A stretch of DNA of 64,000 bases from UBA1757 sp963617485 (GTDB lineage: Bacteria > Bacteroidota > Bacteroidia > Bacteroidales > UBA1402), in assembly GCA_963617485.1 (NCBI GenBank), contig CAVEPA010000001.1:1-64000 (forward strand), in the 5' to 3' direction. The notes below the pieces were generated by a model. It searched no databases. It was given only the letters and a program-made list of their open reading frames with translations, and was not told the DNA's origin. Shown here one piece after another: positions 34,577-43,736 of this stretch (positions are counted from its first letter, which is position 1; every line of letters starts with the position of its first letter). Both the position numbers and the translations under genes were made by a program.

Positions 34577-37500
34577 TTAGAAAGTCAAGCTGACACCTAC
34601 GGAATAGGTGGCCAGGGCTGAGTATACATAACCCGTTGCACCGCTGAACGACTGACGAGGGTCAAGACCCTTGCGGGCAGACTTCAACCAGATGTTGTCG
34701 CCGGTAATGTAAACGCGGGCATTTTCGATAGAGAGCTTCTTGCTCAGCTGGAACGGCAGGGTGTAACCCAGCGTTACGTTACGCAGAGAGAAGTAAGAGG
34801 CAGAGGTCAACCAGCGGTCTGAAGAACCATTGGCATCCTGATTCGAATAGCAAAGACGGGGCACTGAAGTTTCGGTGTTGGATGTGTTCCAACGCTGATA
34901 CATATCTTTGTGCATATTGGTACCGGCATCGCCAGGATTCATCAAGGCCTGATAGTAGCTATCCCAAACATAACCGCCAAGCTGGAAGGCTGTAGCCACG
35001 GTAAGGTCGAAACCATAGGCCGACAAGGTGGTGTTCAAACCGCCGTAGAGGTCGGGAATGGCCGATTTGCCGATTTCACGCAGCGTAGCCTCGGAAGTGG
35101 TATTGACGTGGGTAACGGTACCGTCTTCGAGATACTTGTTGTACATGGGCTTGCCGTCCACGGGATCGACACCTGCATATTCGTAAGTGTAGTAGTCGTA
35201 GAGGCTGCCGCCAATCTTACGCCAGTAGCTGCCTGCCTGATAACCTTCAGGATCCTTGTCGGAAGGAAGTCTGGTAAGTTCGTTCTTGTAGTGGGTCAGG
35301 TTCAGCGCTACGTTCCAGTTGAATTCGCGGGTCTTTACCACATCGGCGGAAACTTCCAGTTCAATACCGGTATTCTTCATATCGATATCGTTCACCAGCA
35401 TAGAGGTAGGACTACCGAGTGAAGGCGACAGCGGACGCCAGTAAATCATGTCGTTGGTTTCCTTGATGAAGAAGTCGGCATTGACATCCAAGCGGTTGAA
35501 CATACCCAGTTCGAAACCGGCGTTGAAGTTGGTAGACTTTTCCCAAGTAAGGTCGGGGTTACCGCGGAAGTACTTGGTAAGGGCGGGAGCACCGTCTACT
35601 CTTTCTACCGTGTACAGGTCGAGGTAAACGATGTCGTAACCGATATTGTCGTTACCCTGAGTACCGTAAGAGGCTTTCAGACGCAAGTTGTCGATAATGT
35701 CGACATCCTTGAGGAAAGCTTCCTGGTCTACACGCCAAGATGCACCTACAGAGTAGAAATCGCCCCAGCGAACATCCGGATGGAAGCGCGAAGAAGCATC
35801 ACGACGATAAGAAGCCGATACATAGTACTTGTCGGCGAAATCATATTCCAAACGAGTGAAGTAACCTTCGAGAGCGTAAGACGAAGAAGCCGAAGTCAAG
35901 TTCTGGTAGCGGGTGGCGTTGGCAAATTCGGTATTGCTCGAGTTAAGGAAGTTGGTCATGTGGCCATACAGATAAGAGCTGTTGTCTTTCTTGGTTTCGT
36001 GACCAATCAACCATACGATGGAGTTCTTGCCGAATTCGGGCGACCAGGTCAACAACTGGTTGGCGTTGAGAGCCGTGTAGTTGCTATACTGCTTGTAACC
36101 ACGACCGCCTACAGAAGCGGCATCACCGGCATTGGGAGTCATATACTGGTCGCTGATGGTGTTGAAGGCATCGTAAGCCAAGTTGGTCGAGAACTTCAAG
36201 TTGTCGGTGAAGTTGATGTCTACATAACCACGAGAAGAAACGTTGTCGCGCTTGGTGCTGTTGGTGTTGTCCATCAATACGGCCAGCGGGTTCTGTTCCT
36301 GAGCATAGGGACGGTTGTATTCGGTACCGAAGTCGTAACGGGCCTTGCCGTCCTTCATCATAAGATTACCTTCTGTATCGTACAGATAGATAGGATAAAT
36401 GGGGGCAATCTGCTGCGAGAACAAGAAGATGTTCGAGTAGTTGCTGTCGGTATCACCGAAAGTACGCTGGTTGGTGTTGGAGTATGAAAGGTTCACACCG
36501 GCTCTTACATGCTTGCTAACCTGCTGGTCAACTTTTGCGCGGGCCGAAATACGGGTAAAGCCCGAATTTTCAACATAACCTTGGTCGTCCAAATAAGAGA
36601 TAGAACCATAAGCGCGGGTCTTCTCGGTACCACCGGTGATGTTGAGGTTATATTCCTGACGTGCACCTGCACGGAAAGGATCGGTCAACCAAGAGTCGCT
36701 CCACTTGGTAGCAGCGCTTCTGACACCGTCGTAAACCTTACCCGTTACAGGGTTCACAATCTGATTGTCGGCTACACCTTTATATATATTGTACTTCAGG
36801 TAGCCCGAAATCAGGTTTTCGGCGGCATAACCGCGGGCATCCTGATAGTCGTAGCCCGATTCATACAATGAGTTGGCGATAGACTCGAACATCATTTCAT
36901 AATAGTCGGCTCTGTCGGTAATAACGTCGTAGGTGGGAACACCGCGCTGGTTGTAACCGTAGCGGCCTTCGAAAGCAACCTTGGCCTCTCCTGCGGCAGC
37001 CTGACGGGTGGTAACGATGATAACACCGTTAGAACCACGGGCACCGTACATTGAGTTGGCGGCGGCATCCTTCAAAACGGTCAGCGACTGAATGTCCTGC
37101 GTAGGAATAGAGTTCAGCGAACCTTCGTAAGGCACACCGTCCAATACAATCAGAGGAGACTGTGAAGCGGAGATAGAACCGATACCACGTACAATAATGC
37201 TGGCGTTAGAACCGGGAGTACCGCTCGAAGATGCAGTCTGCAAACCGGCGGTAGAACCTTCCAAAGCCTTGGAAATACTTGATACCTGCATTTTCTGGAG
37301 CTTCTCGGCATCTACCTGGGCAGCAGAACCCGTGAACGATGTTTTCTTGACAACACCGTAAGCCACGTGTACCACTTCCTCGAGGTCCATGGAAGAGGGT
37401 TGCATGTTGATAGTCATTACTGACTGAACGGCAACTTCCTGCGTTTCCATACCAAGATAAGTAACTACAAGAGTTTTGGCAGCGCTGGGCAGGTTCGTCA

Positions 37501-37690
37501 AGACGAACTTACCGTCAACATCGGTAATAACGCCGATGGTGGGCACTTCTTTAACTCCTACAGATGCTCCGATAACTGGCTGACCGTCTTCGGCGCTGAG
37601 TACAGTACCCTTCACCGACGATGTCTGTGCCATGGCCGTGCCTAATGTCAAAACCAAGCAAGCCATTAACATCACTAGTTTTTCTTTCAT
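34577..37690 (-). CDS. SusC/RagA-family TonB-dependent transporter (left, invertase-linked)
   Basis: Outer-membrane importer of 1,037 residues: signal peptide to about residue 22, a carboxypeptidase-regulatory-like domain (SSVKGTVLSAEDGQPVIGASV), a plug region (SGTPGSNASIIVRGIGSI, SLTVLKDAAANSMYGARG) and a long beta-barrel ending in SVGVSLTF. The first 234 bp of coding sequence are identical to those of the divergent SusC at 38817, after which the proteins diverge sharply. It starts the left susC-susD-lipoprotein operon. The upstream inverted repeats and serine recombinase suggest control by DNA inversion. Substrate unknown; a pectate lyase is nearby. Confidence 0.94.
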   Translation of the reverse strand: MKEKLVMLMACLVLTLGTAMAQTSSVKGTVLSAEDGQPVIGASVGVKEVPTIGVITDVDGKFVLTNLPSAAKTLVVTYLGMETQEVAVQSVMTINMQPSSMDLEEVVHVAYGVVKKTSFTGSAAQVDAEKLQKMQVSSISKALEGSTAGLQTASSSGTPGSNASIIVRGIGSISASQSPLIVLDGVPYEGSLNSIPTQDIQSLTVLKDAAANSMYGARGSNGVIIVTTRQAAAGEAKVAFEGRYGYNQRGVPTYDVITDRADYYEMMFESIANSLYESGYDYQDARGYAAENLISGYLKYNIYKGVADNQIVNPVTGKVYDGVRSAATKWSDSWLTDPFRAGARQEYNLNITGGTEKTRAYGSISYLDDQGYVENSGFTRISARAKVDQQVSKHVRAGVNLSYSNTNQRTFGDTDSNYSNIFLFSQQIAPIYPIYLYDTEGNLMMKDGKARYDFGTEYNRPYAQEQNPLAVLMDNTNSTKRDNVSSRGYVDINFTDNLKFSTNLAYDAFNTISDQYMTPNAGDAASVGGRGYKQYSNYTALNANQLLTWSPEFGKNSIVWLIGHETKKDNSSYLYGHMTNFLNSSNTEFANATRYQNLTSASSSYALEGYFTRLEYDFADKYYVSASYRRDASSRFHPDVRWGDFYSVGASWRVDQEAFLKDVDIIDNLRLKASYGTQGNDNIGYDIVYLDLYTVERVDGAPALTKYFRGNPDLTWEKSTNFNAGFELGMFNRLDVNADFFIKETNDMIYWRPLSPSLGSPTSMLVNDIDMKNTGIELEVSADVVKTREFNWNVALNLTHYKNELTRLPSDKDPEGYQAGSYWRKIGGSLYDYYTYEYAGVDPVDGKPMYNKYLEDGTVTHVNTTSEATLREIGKSAIPDLYGGLNTTLSAYGFDLTVATAFQLGGYVWDSYYQALMNPGDAGTNMHKDMYQRWNTSNTETSVPRLCYSNQDANGSSDRWLTSASYFSLRNVTLGYTLPFQLSKKLSIENARVYITGDNIWLKSARKGLDPRQSFSGATGYVYSALATYSVGVSLTF

Positions 37691-37735
37691 AAAAACAATC
37701 TTAAAAGTTAAAAATAAATAGTATGTTGACTATTG
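37457..37735. repeat. 279-bp inverted repeat, left arm (susC 5' end and leader)
   Basis: Pairs with 38772-39050 in opposite orientation. The 234 bp of coding sequence and the adjoining 24 bp are identical; only a 7-nt stretch of the leader (37715-37721) contains four mismatches. Confidence 0.93.
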
Positions 37736-37764
37736 TATCGTATGTCTTCTCTTCAAGCCATATC

Positions 37765-37784
37765 GCACTAAAAAACGGGCGTTT
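37765..37784 (+). repeat. 20-bp inverted repeat, left crossover site candidate
   Basis: GCACTAAAAAACGGGCGTTT. It pairs exactly with 38727-38746 and matching stops at both ends of the 20 bp. Located 75 bp upstream of the left susC start. Confidence 0.85.
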
Positions 37785-38057
37785 TCCTATGCGTATGATT
37801 TGCAAAGTTCAGAATTCCATTTAAGAAAAACAACTTTTTAGAAGGTAAAAACGTGGTTTTTTGAAGAAAAATGAATAAATATGAAGCATTATGCGTTTGC
37901 AAAGCCCCAAATATTAACATTTCCAGCCTTGTTATTCCACTGAAAAATAACGCCATACAAATAAGCGTTTTAACACTTTTCGCAAACAATCTGCATTAAC
38001 TCCCGCGTATGCATTATTAAGTCAGAAGCAAGCCGTTTTCCGCACAAAAATGCCGTT

Positions 38058-38669
38058 TCAAGTCTCGAAAAGTGCATAGTGAAGCTTGCGGCAGCGAGCC
38101 AAGGTATTGCGATGCACTTGGTACTGCCGAGCGATAAGCGACAAAGGAACACCCGCCCGCAGCAGCCGCTCTATTTCTTCGCGCTCGCGGCAGATGCGTT
38201 GCACCTTGGCCGAGCACCCGCGAGGCCTGCCCAAACGCGCACCCGATGCTTTCTTGGATGCCAAAGCCTCGCGCGTGCGTTGTGAAATCAGATTGCGCTC
38301 TATTTCCGAGGCCAATGCAAAGGCAAAGGCGATAATCTTGGAATTGATATTGTCCGACAGGTCGAAATTGTCCTTTATCGTGTGAATTTTCAGCTGTTTC
38401 TGCGAACAGGTGTTCAGAATGGACATAATCATAAGCATGTTGCGCCCCAACCTTGATATCTCAGTACAAACCAGCATATCGCCGGGCTTCATCCGGCGTA
38501 TCAACTTGCCCAGCATACGTTTCTCCCACGATTTGGTACCCGAAACCGACTCCAAAGTCCATTTATCGATGCTGACCGACCTTGCCTCGCACCACTTCCT
38601 TATTTCATATTCCTGACTCTCAAATGGTTGCAACTGTGTGCTAACCCTTACATAGGCATAAATGCTCAT
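38058..38669 (-). CDS. Serine site-specific recombinase (DNA invertase, resolvase family)
   Basis: 203-residue small serine recombinase. The N-terminal catalytic domain has YAYVRVSTQLQ with the nucleophile Ser at about residue 10, then GDMLVCTEISRLGRNM and IERNLISQRTREAL with the usual arginines. A short DNA-binding helix-turn-helix follows (VPLSLIARQYQVHRNTLARC). Domain order and size fit Hin/Pin/Mpi-type invertases. The start at 38669 gives the conserved MSIYAYVRVST; the longer frame upstream runs through the crossover site and is less likely. It lies inside the segment it probably inverts, between two divergent susC operons. It could also act on other sites in the genome. Confidence 0.93.
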   Translation of the reverse strand: MSIYAYVRVSTQLQPFESQEYEIRKWCEARSVSIDKWTLESVSGTKSWEKRMLGKLIRRMKPGDMLVCTEISRLGRNMLMIMSILNTCSQKQLKIHTIKDNFDLSDNINSKIIAFAFALASEIERNLISQRTREALASKKASGARLGRPRGCSAKVQRICREREEIERLLRAGVPLSLIARQYQVHRNTLARCRKLHYALFET

Positions 38670-38726
38670 AGTTTTCTTTTTGCTTGTTAGACATACCGCA
38701 GTTGTGTGCTTTTCCGTTGCACCAAC

Positions 38727-38746
38727 AAACGCCCGTTTTTTAGTGC
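38727..38746 (-). repeat. 20-bp inverted repeat, right crossover site candidate
   Basis: Exact inverted copy of 37765-37784, located 70 bp upstream of the right susC start and 57 bp upstream of the recombinase start. Confidence 0.85.
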
Positions 38747-38771
38747 AAGGCCTGCGAGAAGCAAATATGTG

Positions 38772-39050
38772 CAATAGTCAACATATTTTTATTTTTTAAC
38801 TTTTAAGATTGTTTTTATGAAAGAAAAACTAGTGATGTTAATGGCTTGCTTGGTTTTGACATTAGGCACGGCCATGGCACAGACATCGTCGGTGAAGGGT
38901 ACTGTACTCAGCGCCGAAGACGGTCAGCCAGTTATCGGAGCATCTGTAGGAGTTAAAGAAGTGCCCACCATCGGCGTTATTACCGATGTTGACGGTAAGT
39001 TCGTCTTGACGAACCTGCCCAGCGCTGCCAAAACTCTTGTAGTTACTTAT
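38772..39050. repeat. 279-bp inverted repeat, right arm (susC 5' end and leader)
   Basis: Inverted copy of 37457-37735. It includes the leader and codons 1-78 of the right susC. Identity ends abruptly after GTTACTTAT at 39050. Confidence 0.93.
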
Positions 39051-42017
39051 GTAGGCATGGAGACACAGGAAGTTGCCATCCGTCCCACAGTGACTGTCCG
39101 TATGCAAGTAAACTCACAAGACCTCGAAGATGTGGTGGTTACCGCAGTCGGCATCCAGCGTTCCGAGCGTTCTTTGGGTTATTCAGTAACGAAAGTAAAC
39201 TCTGACGAAGCGGTACAGAAGGCCGAACCCGACCTTCTGAGATCTTTGGACGGAAAGATTGCCGGTGTGCAGATTTCCGCTCCTTCGGGCGATGCCGGTG
39301 GTGCCACCAGGGTCACCATCCGAGGCAATTCATCGTTCTTGGGCAACAACCAGCCTCTCTATGTAGTGGACGGCGTGCCCTACAGCAACGTCGGTACTTC
39401 GTCGAGCAGCCGCGCCAGCGGTCTTGGCGGTTCTTTCGGTTCGGGTATCTCCACCCTCGACCCCAACGACATCGAGTCGATGAGTGTACTTAAGGGTGCA
39501 GCCGCTTCGGTTCTTTACGGTTCGCGTGCCGCCAATGGTGTTATCCTTATCACCACCAAATCGGGTGCCAAGAACATTTCTGGTCCGAAAGATTTGGCCA
39601 TCACCTACAACGGTTCGTACGCCATGGAACAAGTGGCCTCTCTGCCCGAATACCAGAACACTTACGGTCAGGGCAGTAACTTCCTTTTCCAGGGCAGCAA
39701 TGGTTCTTGGGGTCCCGCCTTTACCGAAGGGGCTACTATGGATATGTACGCCGCCATTGCAGCCGAGTATCCCAACCTGGCACTGGAACTTTATCCTGAA
39801 CTTGGCGGTAAGATTCCTTACAAAGCCTACCCTAACAACGTGAAAGACCTTTTCCGCACCGGTAATATCTGGGATATGTCGCTCAATGTACGCAGCACAA
39901 CCGAAAGCGGATTTTTCAATGTAACCGGTTCGTGGTTGGCTCAAGACAGCTACATTCCCGGTTCGGACTTCGACAGGTATTCGTTCAGCGTGGGTGGCTC
40001 GCAAAAGCTCAAGAATGGTGTCCGCTTCGGCGGCAATATAGCCTACTCGCTTACCGAGCAAACCAGCCCCATGTACGGCAACAACCAGTCGGGAGAAACG
40101 CTCGGTGGCGCCTCATCTCTGGCCAGAGCTTTCATCATGCCCCGTAGCTGGGACATCCAAAGCTACCCCTACCAGACCACCGACGGTAGCAACCTGCTTT
40201 TCCAGCTTTCCAGCCAGGCCAACAACCCCTATTGGGCATGGGAAAACGATATGTACCTCACCACCCAAAAGCGTACAGTAGCCAACTTCAACATCGGATA
40301 CAACTTCACCAAATGGCTGGCCATCGACTACACCTTGGGTTACAATGCCTACGGACAAGACCGTAAAACCATCGTCAACCAAGGTTCACGCGCCAACGCC
40401 GGAAAGGGCTATATCAGCAAGAGCAACTACACCAACGACCAATTGGAATCGACACTTTTGCTCACTGGAGACTATACCTTCGACAAATTTGGTGTCAAAG
40501 CAACTTTGGGTCACAACTTCAACCAATCGACATCCAACAGTTTCGGAGCCAGCGGCGATGAAATTGTCAATTCGGGCATATTCGCCATAGACAACACGCA
40601 GACGCAAACAGCCTACGAAAGCTATTCGCGCTCACGCAAGATTGGTGTTTTTGCCGACTTGGTATTCGATTGGGATGAATGGGCTTTCTTGAACCTTTCG
40701 GCCAGAAACGACGCTTCGTCTACCCTGCCCGTCAACAACAGAAGTTTCTTCTATCCTGCTATTTCGGGTTCAGTAGTATTCAGCGAAGCACTGGGGCTGA
40801 CCAACGACTTGTTCAATTTCGGTAAGGTACGCGCCAGCTGGGCCAAAGTAGGTAATGATGCTTCGCCCTATTATGTCAACGGAACCTATATTATCGGTTC
40901 ACCCTATATGGGCCAGGGCATTATGGAATTGCCCACCGTATTGTACGACCCCGACCTCAAGCCCGAGTTCACCAGTGAAGTGGAAGCCGGTTTTGAACTC
41001 AAGTTCTTTAACAGCCGCTTCGGCCTTGATGGAACCTGGTACAACAGAATCTCCGACAACCAGATTGGTGCCAAGACCTCGGCACCCTCAACGGGCTATT
41101 CTAGCTTCGTCACCAACTTCGGCTCTATCAGAAACCAAGGTTGGGAACTTGGTGTTGACATCTATCCTGTTGTCACCAAAGACTTCACTTGGAGTATCTA
41201 CACCACCTTCACACAGAACAAGTCTGAAGTGCTCTCGCTGGCCGACGGCGTAGAAAAGATTTATATCGGTGGCGACTTTTCCACTCCTAGGCCGGCTCTT
41301 ATTGTCGGACAGCCTTATGGTGTATTGGAAGGCGAGAAGATTGCCCGCGACGAAGAAGGCAATCCGTTGGTAGACCCCTCTACCGGCATGTACATCAACG
41401 ACACGGAAACCGGTATTATCGGAGATCCTAACCCCGACTACAAGTTGGCCGTCACCAACACCTTCTCGTTCCATGGCTTCACTTTGAGCGCTATGTTCGA
41501 CTTCCAGAAGGGCGGCTGCGTTTACAGTTCCTATCTGACCGACCTGCTCGGACGCGGTGTCACCAAAGACACGGAAGATCGTCTTGGCGCCAGAATACTG
41601 CCCGGTGTCTATGGCGATGCCAACACCTTGCAGCCTCTGCTCGACGAAAACGGCAACAAGATTAAGAACACCACAACGCTTTCCGAAGCCGACCTTTGGT
41701 TCAGCGATGGCACTTACTCTACGTTTGCCATCAACGCCTGCGATGAAGTTGCGGTATACGATGCAACCGTCCTGCGCTTGAGAGAAGTTTCACTGGGCTA
41801 CAGATTCCCGACAAAGTGGACCCAAAAAGTGAAGATTGCCGGTGCCGAAGCTTCCATTGTAGGCAGAAATCTTTGGTACTGGGCTCCCAATGTTCCCAAG
41901 TACTCGAACTACGACCCTACCGCTAACTCTTACGGCGAAACCAACGTACAAGGTATCGACTACACTTCTTCTCCTTCTACCCGAAGGGTGGCATTCAACT
42001 TGAAACTCACATTCTAA
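38817..42017 (+). CDS. SusC/RagA-family TonB-dependent transporter (right, invertase-linked)
   Basis: Outer-membrane importer of 1,066 residues with the same signal peptide and regulatory-like domain as the left SusC (codons 1-78 from identical DNA). It then has its own plug (DLEDVVVTAVGIQRSERSLGY, GATRVTIRGNSSFLGNN, SMSVLKGAAASVLYGSRAANG) and barrel, ending VAFNLKLTF. The barrels of the two proteins share only family-level similarity. It heads an operon with susD and a lipoprotein. The upstream crossover site suggests that expression alternates with, or depends on, the invertible segment. No degradative enzyme adjoins this operon, so its substrate cannot be inferred. Confidence 0.94.
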   Translation: MKEKLVMLMACLVLTLGTAMAQTSSVKGTVLSAEDGQPVIGASVGVKEVPTIGVITDVDGKFVLTNLPSAAKTLVVTYVGMETQEVAIRPTVTVRMQVNSQDLEDVVVTAVGIQRSERSLGYSVTKVNSDEAVQKAEPDLLRSLDGKIAGVQISAPSGDAGGATRVTIRGNSSFLGNNQPLYVVDGVPYSNVGTSSSSRASGLGGSFGSGISTLDPNDIESMSVLKGAAASVLYGSRAANGVILITTKSGAKNISGPKDLAITYNGSYAMEQVASLPEYQNTYGQGSNFLFQGSNGSWGPAFTEGATMDMYAAIAAEYPNLALELYPELGGKIPYKAYPNNVKDLFRTGNIWDMSLNVRSTTESGFFNVTGSWLAQDSYIPGSDFDRYSFSVGGSQKLKNGVRFGGNIAYSLTEQTSPMYGNNQSGETLGGASSLARAFIMPRSWDIQSYPYQTTDGSNLLFQLSSQANNPYWAWENDMYLTTQKRTVANFNIGYNFTKWLAIDYTLGYNAYGQDRKTIVNQGSRANAGKGYISKSNYTNDQLESTLLLTGDYTFDKFGVKATLGHNFNQSTSNSFGASGDEIVNSGIFAIDNTQTQTAYESYSRSRKIGVFADLVFDWDEWAFLNLSARNDASSTLPVNNRSFFYPAISGSVVFSEALGLTNDLFNFGKVRASWAKVGNDASPYYVNGTYIIGSPYMGQGIMELPTVLYDPDLKPEFTSEVEAGFELKFFNSRFGLDGTWYNRISDNQIGAKTSAPSTGYSSFVTNFGSIRNQGWELGVDIYPVVTKDFTWSIYTTFTQNKSEVLSLADGVEKIYIGGDFSTPRPALIVGQPYGVLEGEKIARDEEGNPLVDPSTGMYINDTETGIIGDPNPDYKLAVTNTFSFHGFTLSAMFDFQKGGCVYSSYLTDLLGRGVTKDTEDRLGARILPGVYGDANTLQPLLDENGNKIKNTTTLSEADLWFSDGTYSTFAINACDEVAVYDATVLRLREVSLGYRFPTKWTQKVKIAGAEASIVGRNLWYWAPNVPKYSNYDPTANSYGETNVQGIDYTSSPSTRRVAFNLKLTF

Positions 42018-42031
42018 AAGGATATTGAAGT

Positions 42032-43702
42032 ATGAAAAAATTATATTATCTGATTATGGCCGCATTACTTGTCCCCATGGCAAGCGGATGCAGCTTGGAC
42101 ATCAACAAAGACCCGTATGCCGTCACCAATCTGGATGTGAAGCAGCTTCTGACTGCGGCCGAATACGAAGTAGGAGCCACATTTGCCGAAGGATACTATC
42201 TGAATGCAAACTTCTCGGCCTATATCCATCACACCTGCAGTAGGGAAATTGACAACTACTCGCTGGTTTCGAGTTACTCGACGCTTGGCAACACATGGAG
42301 TCAAGCTTACCGTTACGCCATCAAGAACTGCGACGAACTAATCTCCAACGGCGATGCCAACGGCAATGCCATCTATGCGGGCATAGGCCGGGTGCTCAGG
42401 GCCCACATCTACATGGCCATGACCGACCTATGGGGCGACATTCCCTACAGCGAAGCCAATGTTGCCGGCATAGAGACACCCAAGACCGATGCCAGCGAAG
42501 ACATCTACAACAACCTGCTTGTTAGCTTGAACACGGCCATCGCCAACTTCAAGGACACGGAAGCCATAAACGACATGGTTCCCGCCGACAACGACTTGTT
42601 CTACAACGGCGATGTGGACAAATGGCTAAAGGCCGCCAATACCCTGAAGCTAAAACTGCTCGTACAGTCGCGTTTGGCCAAGGACAAAATCAACAACTGG
42701 AACAGCGAACTTACGGCTCTGCTTGCAGAAAACAACTTCATCGGCAACGGCGAAGACTTGCAGTTTCCTCACTCTTCGGCAACATCTCCGACGGACGAAC
42801 GCAAAACCGGCTTTGTAGACGAATACGAAGGCAGTCAAAAGAGCGTATGGATTAGCCCCTGGTTCTACGAAACCATGAGCGGCAAGGCTTACAACTTCAA
42901 GGAGAACCCCTTCAGAGGCATCGAAGACCCTAGAACCAACTACTATTGGTTCAACCAGTTGAAGGCAACCGATGCCGCCGCCAACAAGACCGACTATCGT
43001 GACGGCGCTTTCGTATCCATCATGATGGCCAGCAATTCGGGCTTGACATCCGGCACACAGGAAGCCTCTATGACCACCTTGGGCATTTATCCTGTAGGCG
43101 GCAAATACGACGACGGCAATGGCGGCAAAATCGGACCGAAATCGGGCACTGGCATCGCTCCCGACAAAATGCTGCAGGCCTATTCTGTTCCTTTTATGAA
43201 AGCCGAACTGGTACTGGCAGGCGAAACCTCAGGCGATGCCCTCGCTCTGCTTAAGGAAGGCATCCTGGCTTCCATCTATCATGTCAATGCGGTTTCTCTG
43301 GCTGCCGATGTCAATGCTCCGGCCATCAGCGCAGCCAAAGCCGAGGATTTTGCCAATAAGGTTGGCGACAAGTTCACGGCAGCCACCGACAATGAGAAGA
43401 AAATGGAAATCTTGATGACTCAAAAGTGGATTGCCAATTTCTTCAACCCAGTAGAGGCCTACAACGACATCCGCCGTACGGGCTATCCCAAACTCTTCAC
43501 CGGTGACGAAAACAACATGGCATGGACTCCTTACAAGCAGACGGTAGAACCCGAAGCCGAACTTACCTCTTACGAACTCAAAACCATTCTAGCCTTCCCG
43601 CGCATTATGTGGTATCCCAACGGAGAAGTCACCACCAATCCGAATATCAGCAACAACGCAAGGATAGTCAGCGAGAAGACTGTGTTTTGGGATGTCTTAT
43701 AA
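42032..43702 (+). CDS. SusD/RagB-family surface lipoprotein (right operon)
   Basis: 556-residue partner of the right SusC, 14 bp downstream. The signal peptide ends in a lipobox (MASGC, Cys near residue 20) followed by SLDINKDPYAVTNLD, typical of the SusD-like group whose later signature is RAHIYMAMTDLWGDIPYSEA. WIANFFNPVEAYNDIRRTGYP near the C-terminus is also characteristic. The two SusD proteins in the window belong to different subgroups, matching the divergence of the SusC barrels. Confidence 0.92.
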   Translation: MKKLYYLIMAALLVPMASGCSLDINKDPYAVTNLDVKQLLTAAEYEVGATFAEGYYLNANFSAYIHHTCSREIDNYSLVSSYSTLGNTWSQAYRYAIKNCDELISNGDANGNAIYAGIGRVLRAHIYMAMTDLWGDIPYSEANVAGIETPKTDASEDIYNNLLVSLNTAIANFKDTEAINDMVPADNDLFYNGDVDKWLKAANTLKLKLLVQSRLAKDKINNWNSELTALLAENNFIGNGEDLQFPHSSATSPTDERKTGFVDEYEGSQKSVWISPWFYETMSGKAYNFKENPFRGIEDPRTNYYWFNQLKATDAAANKTDYRDGAFVSIMMASNSGLTSGTQEASMTTLGIYPVGGKYDDGNGGKIGPKSGTGIAPDKMLQAYSVPFMKAELVLAGETSGDALALLKEGILASIYHVNAVSLAADVNAPAISAAKAEDFANKVGDKFTAATDNEKKMEILMTQKWIANFFNPVEAYNDIRRTGYPKLFTGDENNMAWTPYKQTVEPEAELTSYELKTILAFPRIMWYPNGEVTTNPNISNNARIVSEKTVFWDVL

Positions 43703-43736
43703 ACGATGTTTTATGAAACAAGTAAATGATTCAATT

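Larger units (their letters stand above)
37765..38746. mobile_element. Putative invertible DNA segment with its own serine recombinase
   Basis: A 982-bp segment bounded by a perfect 20-bp inverted repeat and lying between two divergent susC genes. It holds one gene, the recombinase at 38058-38669. The left 270 bp (about 37785-38057) is AT-rich with no convincing gene; small open frames there lack support. Inversion would swap which end of the segment faces each susC. I found no clear TAnnTTTG element inside either end, so the active orientation cannot be read. Confidence 0.75.

Noticed and set aside
37768..37989. A 73-codon frame in the left part of the invertible segment
   Set aside because: AT-rich, ends within the crossover site region, no recognisable protein and no ribosome site; likely chance.
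37457..39050. An insertion sequence or transposon with long terminal inverted repeats
   Set aside because: The arms are the 5' ends of two intact susC genes, there is no transposase or target duplication, and the enclosed recombinase is of the invertase type.
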